Positions 6,301 through 14,602 of a stretch of 18,246 bases of DNA are shown piece by piece. The position numbers were made by a program, and so were the translations under genes. The DNA is from JBQTII01 sp052387905. GTDB lineage: Bacteria > Actinomycetota > Actinomycetes > Sporichthyales > Sporichthyaceae. Below the pieces are notes generated by a model. It made no database searches. It was not told where the DNA came from and saw only the letters and a program-made list of their open reading frames with translations. The DNA lies in the NCBI GenBank assembly GCA_052387905.1, contig JBQTIR010000045.1, positions 1-18,246 on the forward strand, given 5' to 3'. Numbering within the stretch: the first letter of the stretch is position 1; every line of letters begins with the position of its first letter.

Positions 6301-9300
6301 GTGGTGTCGATCCCGCCGACCGGCGCATCGACGTGGACCTGGTCACCGGTGTAGGTGAACGAGGTCAGGGAGCGGTGCAGTTCACCGGCGCTGGGCACCG
6401 GGTCACCGTTGGCGTCGATGCTGGCTTCGTCGTAGGCGATGAACTCCCGCTTCTTGGGCCGACCGGCGCCATCGAAGGTGTTGAAGGTGCGGGCCGGGGC
6501 GGTGCTGGTGAAGTTGAACAGGGCAGTGGATACCGCGCTGTCGTTGAACGCCGGGCCCTCCTGGGCGATGGCCAGGCCCCGGGTGTCGTAGGTCGTGCGG
6601 GTGATCAGGCGCCCGCCGGCGGGGTACTGCTCGTCGGGGAGCAGTTGGGTCTGGGTCTGGCGCGGCCGTAGCAGTCCGTCGTAGAGCGCGATGCTGGTGA
6701 GCATCCGCTCGTCGTTGTCGCCGTCCTCGGCCAATCGGGCCCTGGTGGTGACGGCGTTCAGCCCGCTGGGCGCGGGGAGCTCGTAGGTGTAGTGCAGGTC
6801 TGCGCTCTTGCTCTTGTCGCGGTCATCGAGCCACACCTTGCTGACCCGCCCGAGCGGGTCGTACTCAACGGCGGTGGTGCTGCCGCTGGGGTCGGTGACG
6901 CTGGTCGCCATGCCGAGGCGGGGGTCGAGGGTCGTGGTCTCAACCGGCGCCGGCCGCGCGGGTTCGCCTGCGGCAGGTGAGGGGGTGGGGTAGGTGACGG
7001 TGAGGGCGGTGACCGGGCCCTCCGCCGGCTGGTAGTCGGTGCGGGTCGCCCGCCCCAGCGCGTCGGTGCTGACGGTGACGCGACCGTAGCGGTCGTAGTG
7101 AACCTGGCCGGCGGTGTAGAAGACCGGGGCTCCGTCGGCGTAGGACTTGATTTCCTGAACCTTGGTCAGCAGACCCCTGATGGGGTCATCTCCGACAACG
7201 GCCTCGTCGTAGGAGTTCTTCGTCCACGACACGACCGCGTCATCGGCCGGCGTCGCCGGGCCGTCGCAATCATTTGACACCGTGCGCACGGTTGCCACTC
7301 GATCAAGGATCCACTTGTCCTGATTGCGGGCGTAGGTGGTGGTGGTGCACAGGTCATCACCTGGCTTAGCGACGTCACCGAGGTCCCAGCTCGCGGTGAC
7401 GTAGCCCTTGGTGTCGCGCGCGGTGTTGCGGACCTCGGTGTGGCGGGGCTTGGCCGGGTCGTCGGCGAGCATCGTGAAGGTATGTGTCGAGGCGACGCCG
7501 CGCAGGCGAGCAGTCACCCCGCCCCGATCGCGGTCTGCGGTCGCGGTCACGATCCCGTGCCACGGTTCGGTCACGGCGATCGATACCACGGCGTTGCCGT
7601 TGTAGGTGATGGTCTGGCGTGCCATGCCCTGAAAGCGTTGGTGGTCGGGCACTTCCTCCGAGGCGATGCCGGCGTCGGTGCCGTCGACGCGCCGCGAGGT
7701 GATGGTTGCCTCGCGCTCGTTCGCCGCCAATGCACCGGGCGACGCCTCGTAGTCGCCGCTGCCGTCGGCCTTGAGCTCGTCTGCGTCGGGGCCCGGCCCG
7801 GCCTTGGTGCCGCGCAGTCCGCGGTAGTAGGTCGTGACCGATTCGAGCTTGGTTGCCGGCTCCGCGTTCTGCGGGTCCTGGCCGTCGCCGACGGTGGTGC
7901 GGACGGCTTCATAGCCGCGCCACTGGTTCCAGGTGCGGTCCTTGCGGGAGGTCAGCACGGAGTCGTCGTAGGCCCAAGCAGGCTGGCCCACGTAGTCGTA
8001 CTCGGTGATGACCGGCACGGAACCGCTCACCGCGTCATGGCGAGTGGCCGAGTGCACGACGTACTTGTGGAACCAATGCCACTGCGCTTCAGCAAAGGGC
8101 TGTCCCGGAGGTGCGTAGCGGACCGGGAAGCACAGGCTGGTGTTCTCGTACTTGTTCTGGGGCGTGCTGCTGGGCAGGCATTGGGTGCCCTCCTCGTAGT
8201 CGAACACGAGCTTCTCACCGGTGCCGGTGTTGATCTCACTCACACGAGGCCGACGCAGGGCCGAGGCGTCGTCGTTGGGGCTGTCCACCCGGTTATTGAG
8301 GAAGTGGTCGACGAAGGTGACCTTCGGCTGGGTCTGGGAACCGTCGACCAGGCCCGCGTGCTGGATCGAGCTCAACCACAGGATCGGACCGGAGCCTGCA
8401 CCGCCGGTACGGAGGAAGCTGTTCTGCAAGGTCCACCGGTCGACCTCCTTCCATCCGGCGCTCCGGATGCTGGTCGTCACCGACGTCAACTGCTTGCGGG
8501 TGAAGAACGTGGGCGTGTGGTTGTTGCACGGCACGTCGGCGCACACCTGCTCGCCGGGGATGTCCAACCACCGCTCAGGCGCAGCGTCGAAGTCTTCCGC
8601 GTCGCACCCGCCGGAGGGCCCGTCGCAGCGCTGGGCGGTCGTGAACTCCACCCGCCCGGTTGCGTTGGTGATGAGGGCGCCGCCTTGGCCGTCGGTGAGG
8701 CCGTAGTCGATGCGTGAGAGCGTGCCTCCGCGCGTGTAGGGGGTGGCGTTGTCGCTGTTGTACGCACGGCCGTACTTGTTGGTTTCCTTGTTCCAGAGGT
8801 AGGCGAGCGCGTTGCCGTGGGTGTCGACGACATAGTCCAGATTCCACCTCCACGCGGTGTCGGGGACCACTGAGGAGGCGAAGGTGCCGGCATGGCCGGG
8901 CTCACCCGGGTGGTTGCCGTACACGGGCACGGTCCACGCCGAGTGGGTGTCCTCGCCTTGGACACGCCCGAGCCCGAAGTAGTACCGCAGCCCGCCCGGG
9001 GTGGTGAGCTCCCAATGTTCCCCGCCGTCGGCGCCGTTGGAGGCGCCGGTGAGCCGGCGGATGCGGGTGCCATCATCGAAGCGCTTGCGCCATTCATTGC
9101 CGCCGGCGGCGACAAGTTCACCGCTCGCTGAGCCCAGGCTGAGCACAGCGTTGTCGGTGCGCCAGCACAGATCTCCGGTGGGCAGGTCGTCGTCGTTGTT
9201 CGGCTCTTGGTGCAGGGTGCCCGTGAGGTCCTGCCCGGCCCCGGTGTCATCCGCGCACGGGACGTAGCGCCGCTCGATGAAGCCGGGCACCAGGTCGAAG

Positions 9301-10586
9301 CCTTCACCGATCCACGACGGCTGATTGTTCTTCGACGAGGTGCGCCCATCGATCGAGGCGGAGTCGTAGCCGAGGGACAGCGACGGGGTGAGCCCACCGG
9401 GGACCGGCGGGACCCGCAGTGGGTAGGACCAGGTCGCGGAACCCGCGGACCCACCGGCGGACCAGGTCGCGACCTCGGACAACGGGGTAGCGCCCCAGTC
9501 ACCGGTGGCGCTTTCCGCATCGGCGACGACCGCGAACGTCGCACCGCCGCCCTCCCCGGAGCGCGACGCCCGCACGGCCGCGAGCGACACCTGGTGTGCC
9601 CGGCCGGCGGCTCCGTCTTCGATCTGGTCCTCCGGTTCCGCAGTGGGGTGCACCATCGGCTCAGAGCCCGGCGCCGACGGTTCCTGCGTCGGCTCACCGG
9701 TAGGCGCCTCGACCGGCCCCTCGGTCGGCGGCGCGCTCGGGGTCTGGGTCGGTGCCGTGGTCGGCGCCGAGGACTCCACAGGCGCCGGTACTACCGGCGC
9801 CGGCGGGGTTTCGCCCAATCCGTCGGACTCGGTGGGCGCGGTATCGGAGGGGTCGGTTCCCGGGTCGGGTGCACCGAGGTCGATGACCGCGGTGACGGTC
9901 TGCTTGTCGGTGTTGTTCGTCGTGGCCAGGGGTCGGCCGATTCGGCAGGCCGCCTTCTGGGGGGTGGTGGTGGCGCAGTCCGGCAGTTGCACGATCCGCA
10001 GTCGCGAGCCCCAATCACCGCCGTAGGCGTGCCCGAAGCCCGAGTAGTCGATCTTGACTGCGACCGGTCCTGGCATCTCCCGCGATCCGCTGGTAGCCAC
10101 CTCTGCCACCACCCCGGCGAGATCCAGAGCCTGAGAGGTCGCCTGCGGTGCGATCTCGATCGCGACGTTGGCGGGAGCGTCGACATCCTTCTCAGCTGGG
10201 TCGGCGCCTGTGGCCCGGGCCGCCTTCGAGGTCGGGTCGCCGATCGCGACCGGCGTGTCGCCGGCGCGGGCGAAGGCCGCATCGCCGGCCTCGATGTCGG
10301 GGACCTGGGCGACCACGCGTCCCGCCGCCGGCCAGCGCACCGGTCCACGGTCCACCGGCTCCGGGCGATCGAGCGCCCTATTGCTGCGGGGCCTGAAGTT
10401 CGCACCCTCGATCGACCCGGGCGCGTCGACCTCCGGCGCGGAACGCCGGCTCGGGTCAGCGTCGCCGACATCACCGGTAAGGCCCGCGGTCGCGGTCAGC
10501 TGACTGACCAGCGTTACCGACAGCACGACAGAGGTTGCGGCAATCAGCGCACGACCACGCCGGCGAACCAAGCGATGAACGTTCAT
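3309..10586 (-). CDS. Secreted RHS/YD-repeat polymorphic toxin with Hint domain
   Basis: This 2425-residue protein probably delivers a toxin to competing cells. Residues 1-35 are a Sec-type signal peptide (Arg-rich start, then LIAATSVVLSVTLVSQL). A Pro/Thr/Glu-rich stretch lies near 240-330. An SpvB-like region follows from about 370, including SLSLGYDSASIDGRT and PSWIGEGFDLVPGFIERRY. About 17 YD-type repeats (YDxxGR) run from about 1160 to 1960, and the RHS core from about 1980 to 2030 (GARTYDSTIGRFISVDPLL ... DPTGL). A Cys-rich linker leads to a Hint domain (2189-2326) and a 99-residue toxin tip (2327-2425). YD repeats of this class form a shell around the toxin. The ATG at 10586 has a strong GGGGGAT site 7 nt upstream. 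It is downstream of, and probably co-transcribed with, the LamG gene, and its immunity gene follows at once. No frameshift is seen. Confidence 0.93.
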   Translation of the reverse strand: MNVHRLVRRRGRALIAATSVVLSVTLVSQLTATAGLTGDVGDADPSRRSAPEVDAPGSIEGANFRPRSNRALDRPEPVDRGPVRWPAAGRVVAQVPDIEAGDAAFARAGDTPVAIGDPTSKAARATGADPAEKDVDAPANVAIEIAPQATSQALDLAGVVAEVATSGSREMPGPVAVKIDYSGFGHAYGGDWGSRLRIVQLPDCATTTPQKAACRIGRPLATTNNTDKQTVTAVIDLGAPDPGTDPSDTAPTESDGLGETPPAPVVPAPVESSAPTTAPTQTPSAPPTEGPVEAPTGEPTQEPSAPGSEPMVHPTAEPEDQIEDGAAGRAHQVSLAAVRASRSGEGGGATFAVVADAESATGDWGATPLSEVATWSAGGSAGSATWSYPLRVPPVPGGLTPSLSLGYDSASIDGRTSSKNNQPSWIGEGFDLVPGFIERRYVPCADDTGAGQDLTGTLHQEPNNDDDLPTGDLCWRTDNAVLSLGSASGELVAAGGNEWRKRFDDGTRIRRLTGASNGADGGEHWELTTPGGLRYYFGLGRVQGEDTHSAWTVPVYGNHPGEPGHAGTFASSVVPDTAWRWNLDYVVDTHGNALAYLWNKETNKYGRAYNSDNATPYTRGGTLSRIDYGLTDGQGGALITNATGRVEFTTAQRCDGPSGGCDAEDFDAAPERWLDIPGEQVCADVPCNNHTPTFFTRKQLTSVTTSIRSAGWKEVDRWTLQNSFLRTGGAGSGPILWLSSIQHAGLVDGSQTQPKVTFVDHFLNNRVDSPNDDASALRRPRVSEINTGTGEKLVFDYEEGTQCLPSSTPQNKYENTSLCFPVRYAPPGQPFAEAQWHWFHKYVVHSATRHDAVSGSVPVITEYDYVGQPAWAYDDSVLTSRKDRTWNQWRGYEAVRTTVGDGQDPQNAEPATKLESVTTYYRGLRGTKAGPGPDADELKADGSGDYEASPGALAANEREATITSRRVDGTDAGIASEEVPDHQRFQGMARQTITYNGNAVVSIAVTEPWHGIVTATADRDRGGVTARLRGVASTHTFTMLADDPAKPRHTEVRNTARDTKGYVTASWDLGDVAKPGDDLCTTTTYARNQDKWILDRVATVRTVSNDCDGPATPADDAVVSWTKNSYDEAVVGDDPIRGLLTKVQEIKSYADGAPVFYTAGQVHYDRYGRVTVSTDALGRATRTDYQPAEGPVTALTVTYPTPSPAAGEPARPAPVETTTLDPRLGMATSVTDPSGSTTAVEYDPLGRVSKVWLDDRDKSKSADLHYTYELPAPSGLNAVTTRARLAEDGDNDERMLTSIALYDGLLRPRQTQTQLLPDEQYPAGGRLITRTTYDTRGLAIAQEGPAFNDSAVSTALFNFTSTAPARTFNTFDGAGRPKKREFIAYDEASIDANGDPVPSAGELHRSLTSFTYTGDQVHVDAPVGGIDTTTHTDARGRTIALTQHGATDLTTSYTHTGAGQLKTMTDPATKTWRYTYDLRGNQIRAEDPDHGVSESTYDDLGQLTSTTDALGQTLVTQYDELGRKTALREDGPDGILRAQWGYDRLPGGQLRMGLPTSSTRWIEGVAITTATARFDSAGRPERTETRIPEIPGVIEAGLSGTYVTEAAYNDDGSLRTTRVHAFNGINAEELHHGYDSNGRPEYLTGAGSYIADVLRAPYGEALRYGWGNTWKNAAWLRYQYQPGTRRITDTWVDRESVPVTDDHTSYSYDLAGNPLKITTVRDANVASPLNETQCFRYDKLAQLTAAWTPAVGTCAGAPDTDVLAGPAAYARSWDYFDASGNRHKERRRGSAGALSESVYSYTATGPHQLAQVSTTGPEAGTDTYTYDAAGNTKTRTVAGVAQALAWDVEGKLHTVTGPNGVLETNYYDSEGDRLIRRDPALTTLFLGDTEVRLDRANHDQLTFSRYYTFDAKTIAVRDGNTMADVQILIPDAHNTAGYAIENSTGQLLTRPTTPFGGPRGTKSPTWASSRGFVDGAEDSATGMTTIGARTYDSTIGRFISVDPLLDPTNPQQVNGYTYALNNPMTYSDPTGLMPCANCDGSLDGGSGTGGTTAPVTVGCLLAGTCNNGPVNDEADSGSSNQETGACQDCGVVVVIDDPTSAQQITSLAWEVVKFGVPIQEAQGCLLQANGLDCLMLAASAIPGGRLSVKVGGVVTKLGGKALDLGAAAANKTGDAFKSGWRRLPWTKNCSFGAATAVLMGDGTSKPISEIQIGDMVWAKDPTTGEAGPREVTAVWVHHDTLSELVVDGGVIVTTEDHPFWNATDGEWQRADQLDRGESLGTIGGQRANVVSFEPGRGDVATAYNLTVDGLHTYFVQSAGTRALVHNSCDFDSDGIEHVIERHSKNGSLRDVNAGVFDDGTDFAQLARGSEGQVGKFNADTGNVEYVVNAGRVIGNTGAPSGGLPTTSYTVVRKTSGELVTMYPGH
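3312..3608 (-). other. Toxin tip of the RHS protein, candidate BECR-fold RNase
   Basis: Residues 2327-2425 follow the Hint VHN end. Near the start is GIEHVIERHSKNG, then a VFDDGTDFAQL stretch, then GLPTTSYTVVRKTSG ending in VTMYPGH. A G-x-x-H-x-x-x-RH motif early and a T-x-YP-type strand at the end resemble small ribonuclease toxins of the Barnase/EndoU/colicin E5-D/RelE (BECR) group, with the two histidines (2337, 2342) as candidate active-site residues. The motifs are seen; the fold and RNase activity are inferred. Another nuclease or an unrelated toxin is possible. GC here is about half (30 of 60 in 3541-3600), lower than the rest of the gene. Confidence 0.5.
3609..4022 (-). other. Hint (intein-like) autoprocessing domain
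   Basis: Residues 2189-2326 have the hallmarks of polymorphic-toxin Hint domains. There is a first-position Cys (C2189, in NCSFGAATAV), a block-B-type TTEDH with H2257, a YNLTVDGLHTYFV block, and a terminal His-Asn (H2325, N2326) followed by Ser-Cys. These residues support self-cleavage that releases the toxin tip after N2326. All key positions are present, so the domain looks active; cleavage itself is inferred. Confidence 0.85.
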
Positions 10587-10688
10587 GAAAGTGATCCCCC
10601 GTCGGATTGCTGCACGTCGAGAACTACAGGTCAGGTTGGCGAACAGGCCGAAGCGGCGAGTCGTGCGCTGCAGTCGGCCGGGTGCGGG

Positions 10689-13652
10689 TCAGTAAGTGCG
10701 GTGCTCGGTACCGATACGCCGGATCTGGGAGGGGTCGAGGACCCCGGGGAAGGTCCGCACGTCATCGATCGCCCCCGGCCAGTACTGGGTAGGCGTGCCG
10801 GTGGCTGTACTCCCGCGGCCGATCAGCAGATGCTTGGTGCTCGCGCTCAGCGCGGCGACCTCGGTCGTTCCCACACGTTCACCGTCGACCCACAGCGTCA
10901 AGGTCGGCTTCGCGGTACCACCAGTCAGATTCGTCTGGTGGTCGTAGGTAGCGACGAGGTGCACCCATCGCGGCATCACCGTCGGCGTTGATCCCTGCGG
11001 CACCGGATCCGTCTTGCTCACCTGGGTCGTCGTGGTGGAGGTCGGCTTGGCGATGAACCGCCACGCCCCGGAGGAATAGCCGAGGGAGAACAAGTTCCCG
11101 CCAGCTCCCTCCTGACTGATCGCGACGGCGCTGGTCGGCGCAGTGGCAACGCTGACCCACGCCGAGACGGAGAAGTCCTGATTGGTCTTGAACTTCACCG
11201 GGGCGTTCGGGGTTTCGGCGAACTGGCTCGTGCCGTTGAGCTTGAGCGCCTTGTCGCCGGCGACCAGCGGCAGGCCGTCCCAGTTCTTCGCCTTGGCACC
11301 GTCCACCCAGGTTGCCCCTGTCGGCAGCTGCAGGGTCTGCCCGTGGTCGGTCGCCGAGATCTTGTCCGCGCCGGACCCGTCGAGCGGCCAGTGGTCGGTC
11401 ATCGCCGAGCTCTCCACCCGGACGTCTTCCAGCAGCGCCAGTTCGCTACTCGGGTTACCGGCCAGATCCATGGATCGGGCGACGACCCAGGAGGGCCCGA
11501 AGGTCTGGGGTTGGACCGTCACGCGCAGGATCGGGCCGGTCGGGCTCACTGCATAGGGCGAGTTATGTTCCACGTCAGCGTCATCGGTGTTAATGCCGTA
11601 CCAGAACGCATACATGTCACCGCTGCCGCGCAGCTCGATCACGCAGTCCTGGCTGACCCGACACGTCGGGGTCACACGTTTGATCTGCGGCTTGCCGGGT
11701 GCCACGGTGTCCACCGAGAACACCAGCGCACCCGAGGTGGGCGACTCCACCGTGAGCGGGTCATCGCCGCGGTTCGGGTCGGTATCGGCGATTGCCCACA
11801 CCCGGAACGTGTAAGTCTTGCCCGACGTCACCTGCCCGGCCGGCACCGTGACGTAAGCCTCGGCGCCGTTCGCGACAGGAGTCGAGGTTTGTGTCCACTT
11901 CGGGACGCCGTCCTCACGAAGCTCGAACCGGCCCCTGGCCGTCCCACCGTTCGGGGCGTGCACCTTCGCACGCAGCATCGGGGTGGTGTCGTTGGTCCAG
12001 TACCCGCGTGACCCGCGATCATGAGCGCCGTCGATGCGGAGCCCGGTCGGTTCGTCCGGGTAGTAAGAAAACGTGACCTTCAGCTTCGGCCAGGAACCGC
12101 TGTTGGTGTATTTGCGCCACCCGTTCTTGTTCGACGCGTCGGCGGACTTCATCCCGACCGTCATCGTCGACGCGTTGTCAGCTGCCTTGGTACGGACCTG
12201 CCCGGTCATCCCCCACTCCTGATTCGTGGTACCCGGGCAGTACTTCTCATTGCCGTGCGCCTTCGAATCAGCCGTGACATCGCTTTGCAGAAACCCCGGC
12301 CGGGTCGACCACGTGGTCGAGCCAGTGAAGGGCGCCGTCAACCCGACTCTGACCGCCGGCCCGTAGGAAGCGAGCTCGCAGGCGTTGTTCGGGGAGTGGT
12401 ATTGCTTGTGCTCGAAACTCGCGGCGTGCACCCGCGTTCCGCGCAGCGCCGTGGTGTCGAACCGGTAGAATGTCTCGGACTTCTTCGGATCTGATGACCA
12501 GTCGTCGAATCCGACGCGCCCGTCCTCGGTGGCGTGGTTGTAGAACTCCTTGCCGTTGTCCCACACCATCGTCCACGCCGTACGCAGGTCGTTCTCGAAA
12601 CGCCCGGACCAGCTCGGGTCCACGACCACCGGCCAGGTCACGTCCGCGCCCTGCAGCAGGCTTTTCGGGGCCGCGAGCGTGAGCTCGTTGTTGGAGATCT
12701 CGGTCGTGACCTGCACGGCAGCGGCCTCCAGCGGAGCCGTCAACGGTGCGCCGGCTGCAGCGTCTTCTGCAGTTGTCGCTGGCGAGTTCAGGGCGGCAGC
12801 ACCGCTGGAATCCCACGCCAGCGGTTGCGGAGCGCTGAACACCTCGGCTCCGGATTCGTCTTTGGCGGATAGCGCACCCTGGCTGTTCTCGGACAGCTCG
12901 ACGCCAGTCGCGTCGACGTCGAACACCAGCTGCCGCACCGCCGGGTTCGCCGCAGCCTCGGGGGTGTGGATGACCAAAAACGTCGAGAAACCGATCGCGC
13001 CGGCGCGGGCCACAAGATCCACATCGGGAAGTACGTCATCCCAGACGGCGACCGAGCCCGCCAGCCGCGGCTCGGGCAAATCATCCGCCCACGACAACGA
13101 CAGCGACCGTTCCTCGTTCGTGATCGTTGCTAGCGGCGCCCCTCCGCCGCCTGAGAACGACATCGGGACGGCACCGAGGCGGGGCCCGACCGATCCGTCG
13201 TCCCGACGCACCATCGTGTTGTCGACGGGATTCCACTGGCCGCTCTGCTCGTCCAGCACTCTGACCGGGACAGGGGAAAGCTCCGCCTGGAAGGTCCCAT
13301 CCGGCATCGCGGTGACCATCTCCGTCGACGTCGTCAACGAGGTGACCTCCACCGACTCCTGGGTGGCGGTCGCTCGACTCATCGCTGCCGACTCCGACAG
13401 CAACGCCAGCGGACCCAGGTCCGCCGACGGCGCCGGGCGAGAGGCATCCAGGCCCTGAGGCGTACCGGACGACACCAGCATCGCGGCGGCGATCGCCACC
13501 AACGCCAACGCCGACGTTCCCGACGTCAGCATCGCGCTGCGCCCGACACCGGAGCCTGCCGCCGAGCGACCGCCCCCGAACCGTCCCACCGTCATGACCA
13601 TCCCCGCCCACCCGCGCCACACGCGGAAGAAGATCCGCGCCACTCGCGCCAT
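10689..13652 (-). CDS. Secreted LamG-domain protein, RHS partner
   Basis: This protein of up to 987 residues is encoded 102 bp upstream of the RHS toxin gene in the same direction. A hydrophobic signal segment lies at about 41-66 (SALALVAIAAAMLVSS). A large beta-rich region follows, with conserved pieces such as PVPVRVLDEQSGQWNPVD and, at about 350-480, a DNRLRE-like stretch (ETFYRFDTTALRGTRVHAAS). The last 237 residues (751-987) are a LamG/concanavalin-like fold: ALKLNGTSQFAE, DFSVSAWV, WVHLVATYD, LWVDGERVG, GAIDDVRTF. The ATG at 13652 has no clear ribosome binding site. The in-frame ATG at 13595 has GGGCGGGG 6 nt before it and gives a more normal signal peptide, so it may be the true start. 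Proteins of this type often precede RHS toxins in actinomycetes; surface binding or toxin delivery is inferred. Confidence 0.87.
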   Translation of the reverse strand: MARVARIFFRVWRGWAGMVMTVGRFGGGRSAAGSGVGRSAMLTSGTSALALVAIAAAMLVSSGTPQGLDASRPAPSADLGPLALLSESAAMSRATATQESVEVTSLTTSTEMVTAMPDGTFQAELSPVPVRVLDEQSGQWNPVDNTMVRRDDGSVGPRLGAVPMSFSGGGGAPLATITNEERSLSLSWADDLPEPRLAGSVAVWDDVLPDVDLVARAGAIGFSTFLVIHTPEAAANPAVRQLVFDVDATGVELSENSQGALSAKDESGAEVFSAPQPLAWDSSGAAALNSPATTAEDAAAGAPLTAPLEAAAVQVTTEISNNELTLAAPKSLLQGADVTWPVVVDPSWSGRFENDLRTAWTMVWDNGKEFYNHATEDGRVGFDDWSSDPKKSETFYRFDTTALRGTRVHAASFEHKQYHSPNNACELASYGPAVRVGLTAPFTGSTTWSTRPGFLQSDVTADSKAHGNEKYCPGTTNQEWGMTGQVRTKAADNASTMTVGMKSADASNKNGWRKYTNSGSWPKLKVTFSYYPDEPTGLRIDGAHDRGSRGYWTNDTTPMLRAKVHAPNGGTARGRFELREDGVPKWTQTSTPVANGAEAYVTVPAGQVTSGKTYTFRVWAIADTDPNRGDDPLTVESPTSGALVFSVDTVAPGKPQIKRVTPTCRVSQDCVIELRGSGDMYAFWYGINTDDADVEHNSPYAVSPTGPILRVTVQPQTFGPSWVVARSMDLAGNPSSELALLEDVRVESSAMTDHWPLDGSGADKISATDHGQTLQLPTGATWVDGAKAKNWDGLPLVAGDKALKLNGTSQFAETPNAPVKFKTNQDFSVSAWVSVATAPTSAVAISQEGAGGNLFSLGYSSGAWRFIAKPTSTTTTQVSKTDPVPQGSTPTVMPRWVHLVATYDHQTNLTGGTAKPTLTLWVDGERVGTTEVAALSASTKHLLIGRGSTATGTPTQYWPGAIDDVRTFPGVLDPSQIRRIGTEHRTY

Positions 13653-13680
13653 GTGACGGCATCAACGGGGTCGGGGTTGC

Positions 13681-13712
13681 GACAAAACGCCGCCTTGTTC
13701 GTGCTGGCGGCG
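13681..13712 (-). terminator. GC-rich hairpin with short T-run upstream of the LamG gene
   Basis: The arms CGCCGCC (13688-13694) and GGCGGCG (13706-13712) form a perfect 7-bp stem with an 11-nt loop. On the minus strand the stem is followed by TTTTGT. It could end transcription from the upstream acyltransferase gene, which stops at 13823, or act as a leader attenuator only about 35 bp ahead of the LamG start. The T-run is short, so either role is tentative. Confidence 0.4.
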
Positions 13713-13822
13713 AATTTGATCCGAACGGCCAAAACAGGATCAACCGAACGAACGATCAAGATCGACGAACGGTCGAAAACCTGAGCCTGAGCTGCGAGAA
13801 GGCTGGGTTGCGCGGTCGCCGA

Positions 13823-14530
13823 TCAGGCGGCCCGGCCGGGCGGGCGCCGGCGCAGGCGTGGGGGCTTCTTCGCGTCCTGGGCGTAGATGTCGACGTAATC
13901 CTGCCCGGACAGCTCCGCCAGCGCGGCCATCAGCTCGTCGGTCAGCGCCCGCAGCGCAGCGTGGTCCTCGCCCGCGCCCGGGTGGCTGGGAAAGGTCATG
14001 GGTGCCCCGAATCGCACCCCGACGCGGGCGATCGTCGGCCGCAGCCGCCCGGGCGGCTGGATGCGCCGGGTGCCGATCATCGCCACCGGCAGCACAGGCA
14101 CCCCCGCGGCCACCGCCAGCCGCGCCACGCCGGTGTGCCCACGGTAGAGCCGCCCGTCCGGGGAGCGGGTGCCCTCGGGGTAGATGCAGAACACCTCGCC
14201 GGCGGCGAGCACGTCGAGGCCCGCCCGCATCGCGGCATCCGAGGCGCTGCCGCCGGAGCGGTCCAGCGGGATCTGGCCCACGCCGCGGAAGAAGGCCGCG
14301 GTCAGCCGTCCCTTGATGCCCTTCCCGGTGAAGTATTCGGCCTTGGCCAGGAACGTCACCCGCCGCGACACGACCAACGGCAGGAAGAACGAGTCGGAGA
14401 ACGAGAGGTGGTTGCTGGCCAGGATCACCGGACCGCGGCGTGGGATGTGTTCCAGGCCCTGCACCTGCGGCCGGAAGATCAGCCGCAACCACGGGCCGAG
14501 CAGCACGTACTTGAGCAGCCGATAGAACAC
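13823..14530 (-). CDS. 1-acyl-sn-glycerol-3-phosphate acyltransferase (PlsC family)
   Basis: This 235-residue membrane-associated enzyme would transfer an acyl chain to lysophosphatidic acid, giving phosphatidic acid for phospholipid synthesis. It has the acyltransferase signature motifs: NHLSFSD with the HX4D catalytic pair (H41, D46), the FxxR-type region around GVGQIPLDR (84-91), YPEGTRS (117-123) and VPVLPVAMIG (144-153). The N-terminus (FYRLLKYVLLGPWLRLIF) is a probable membrane-embedding helix, and the C-terminus is Arg/Pro-rich. The start is a GTG at 14530 with only a weak ribosome binding site; the first residues match the family beginning, so I keep it. It is divergent from the esterase gene across 72 bp. 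The exact acyl acceptor cannot be told from sequence. Confidence 0.9.
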   Translation of the reverse strand: MFYRLLKYVLLGPWLRLIFRPQVQGLEHIPRRGPVILASNHLSFSDSFFLPLVVSRRVTFLAKAEYFTGKGIKGRLTAAFFRGVGQIPLDRSGGSASDAAMRAGLDVLAAGEVFCIYPEGTRSPDGRLYRGHTGVARLAVAAGVPVLPVAMIGTRRIQPPGRLRPTIARVGVRFGAPMTFPSHPGAGEDHAALRALTDELMAALAELSGQDYVDIYAQDAKKPPRLRRRPPGRAA

Positions 14531-14602
14531 CGACCCAGCCTAGGATGCGAAGGGGCAGGGCCGCCGCCACGCCCACGCCATATCCGGTCCGAGGGGGTCG
14601 TC

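Noticed and set aside
4640..7110. Repeated words in the RHS gene as a tandem repeat or CRISPR-like array
   Set aside because: The repeats are degenerate YD-peptide coding units with no constant spacer or conserved nucleotide repeat.
9207..10991. Long plus-strand open frame (594 codons) opposite the RHS signal and Pro-rich region
   Set aside because: It is an antisense shadow in GC-rich DNA: Arg/Gly-rich, without motifs, and it crosses the border between two real minus-strand genes.
13808..14602. Upstream extension of the esterase frame to 13808
   Set aside because: This part is antisense to the acyltransferase gene. The GTG at 14603 has a good ribosome binding site and gives the normal family length.
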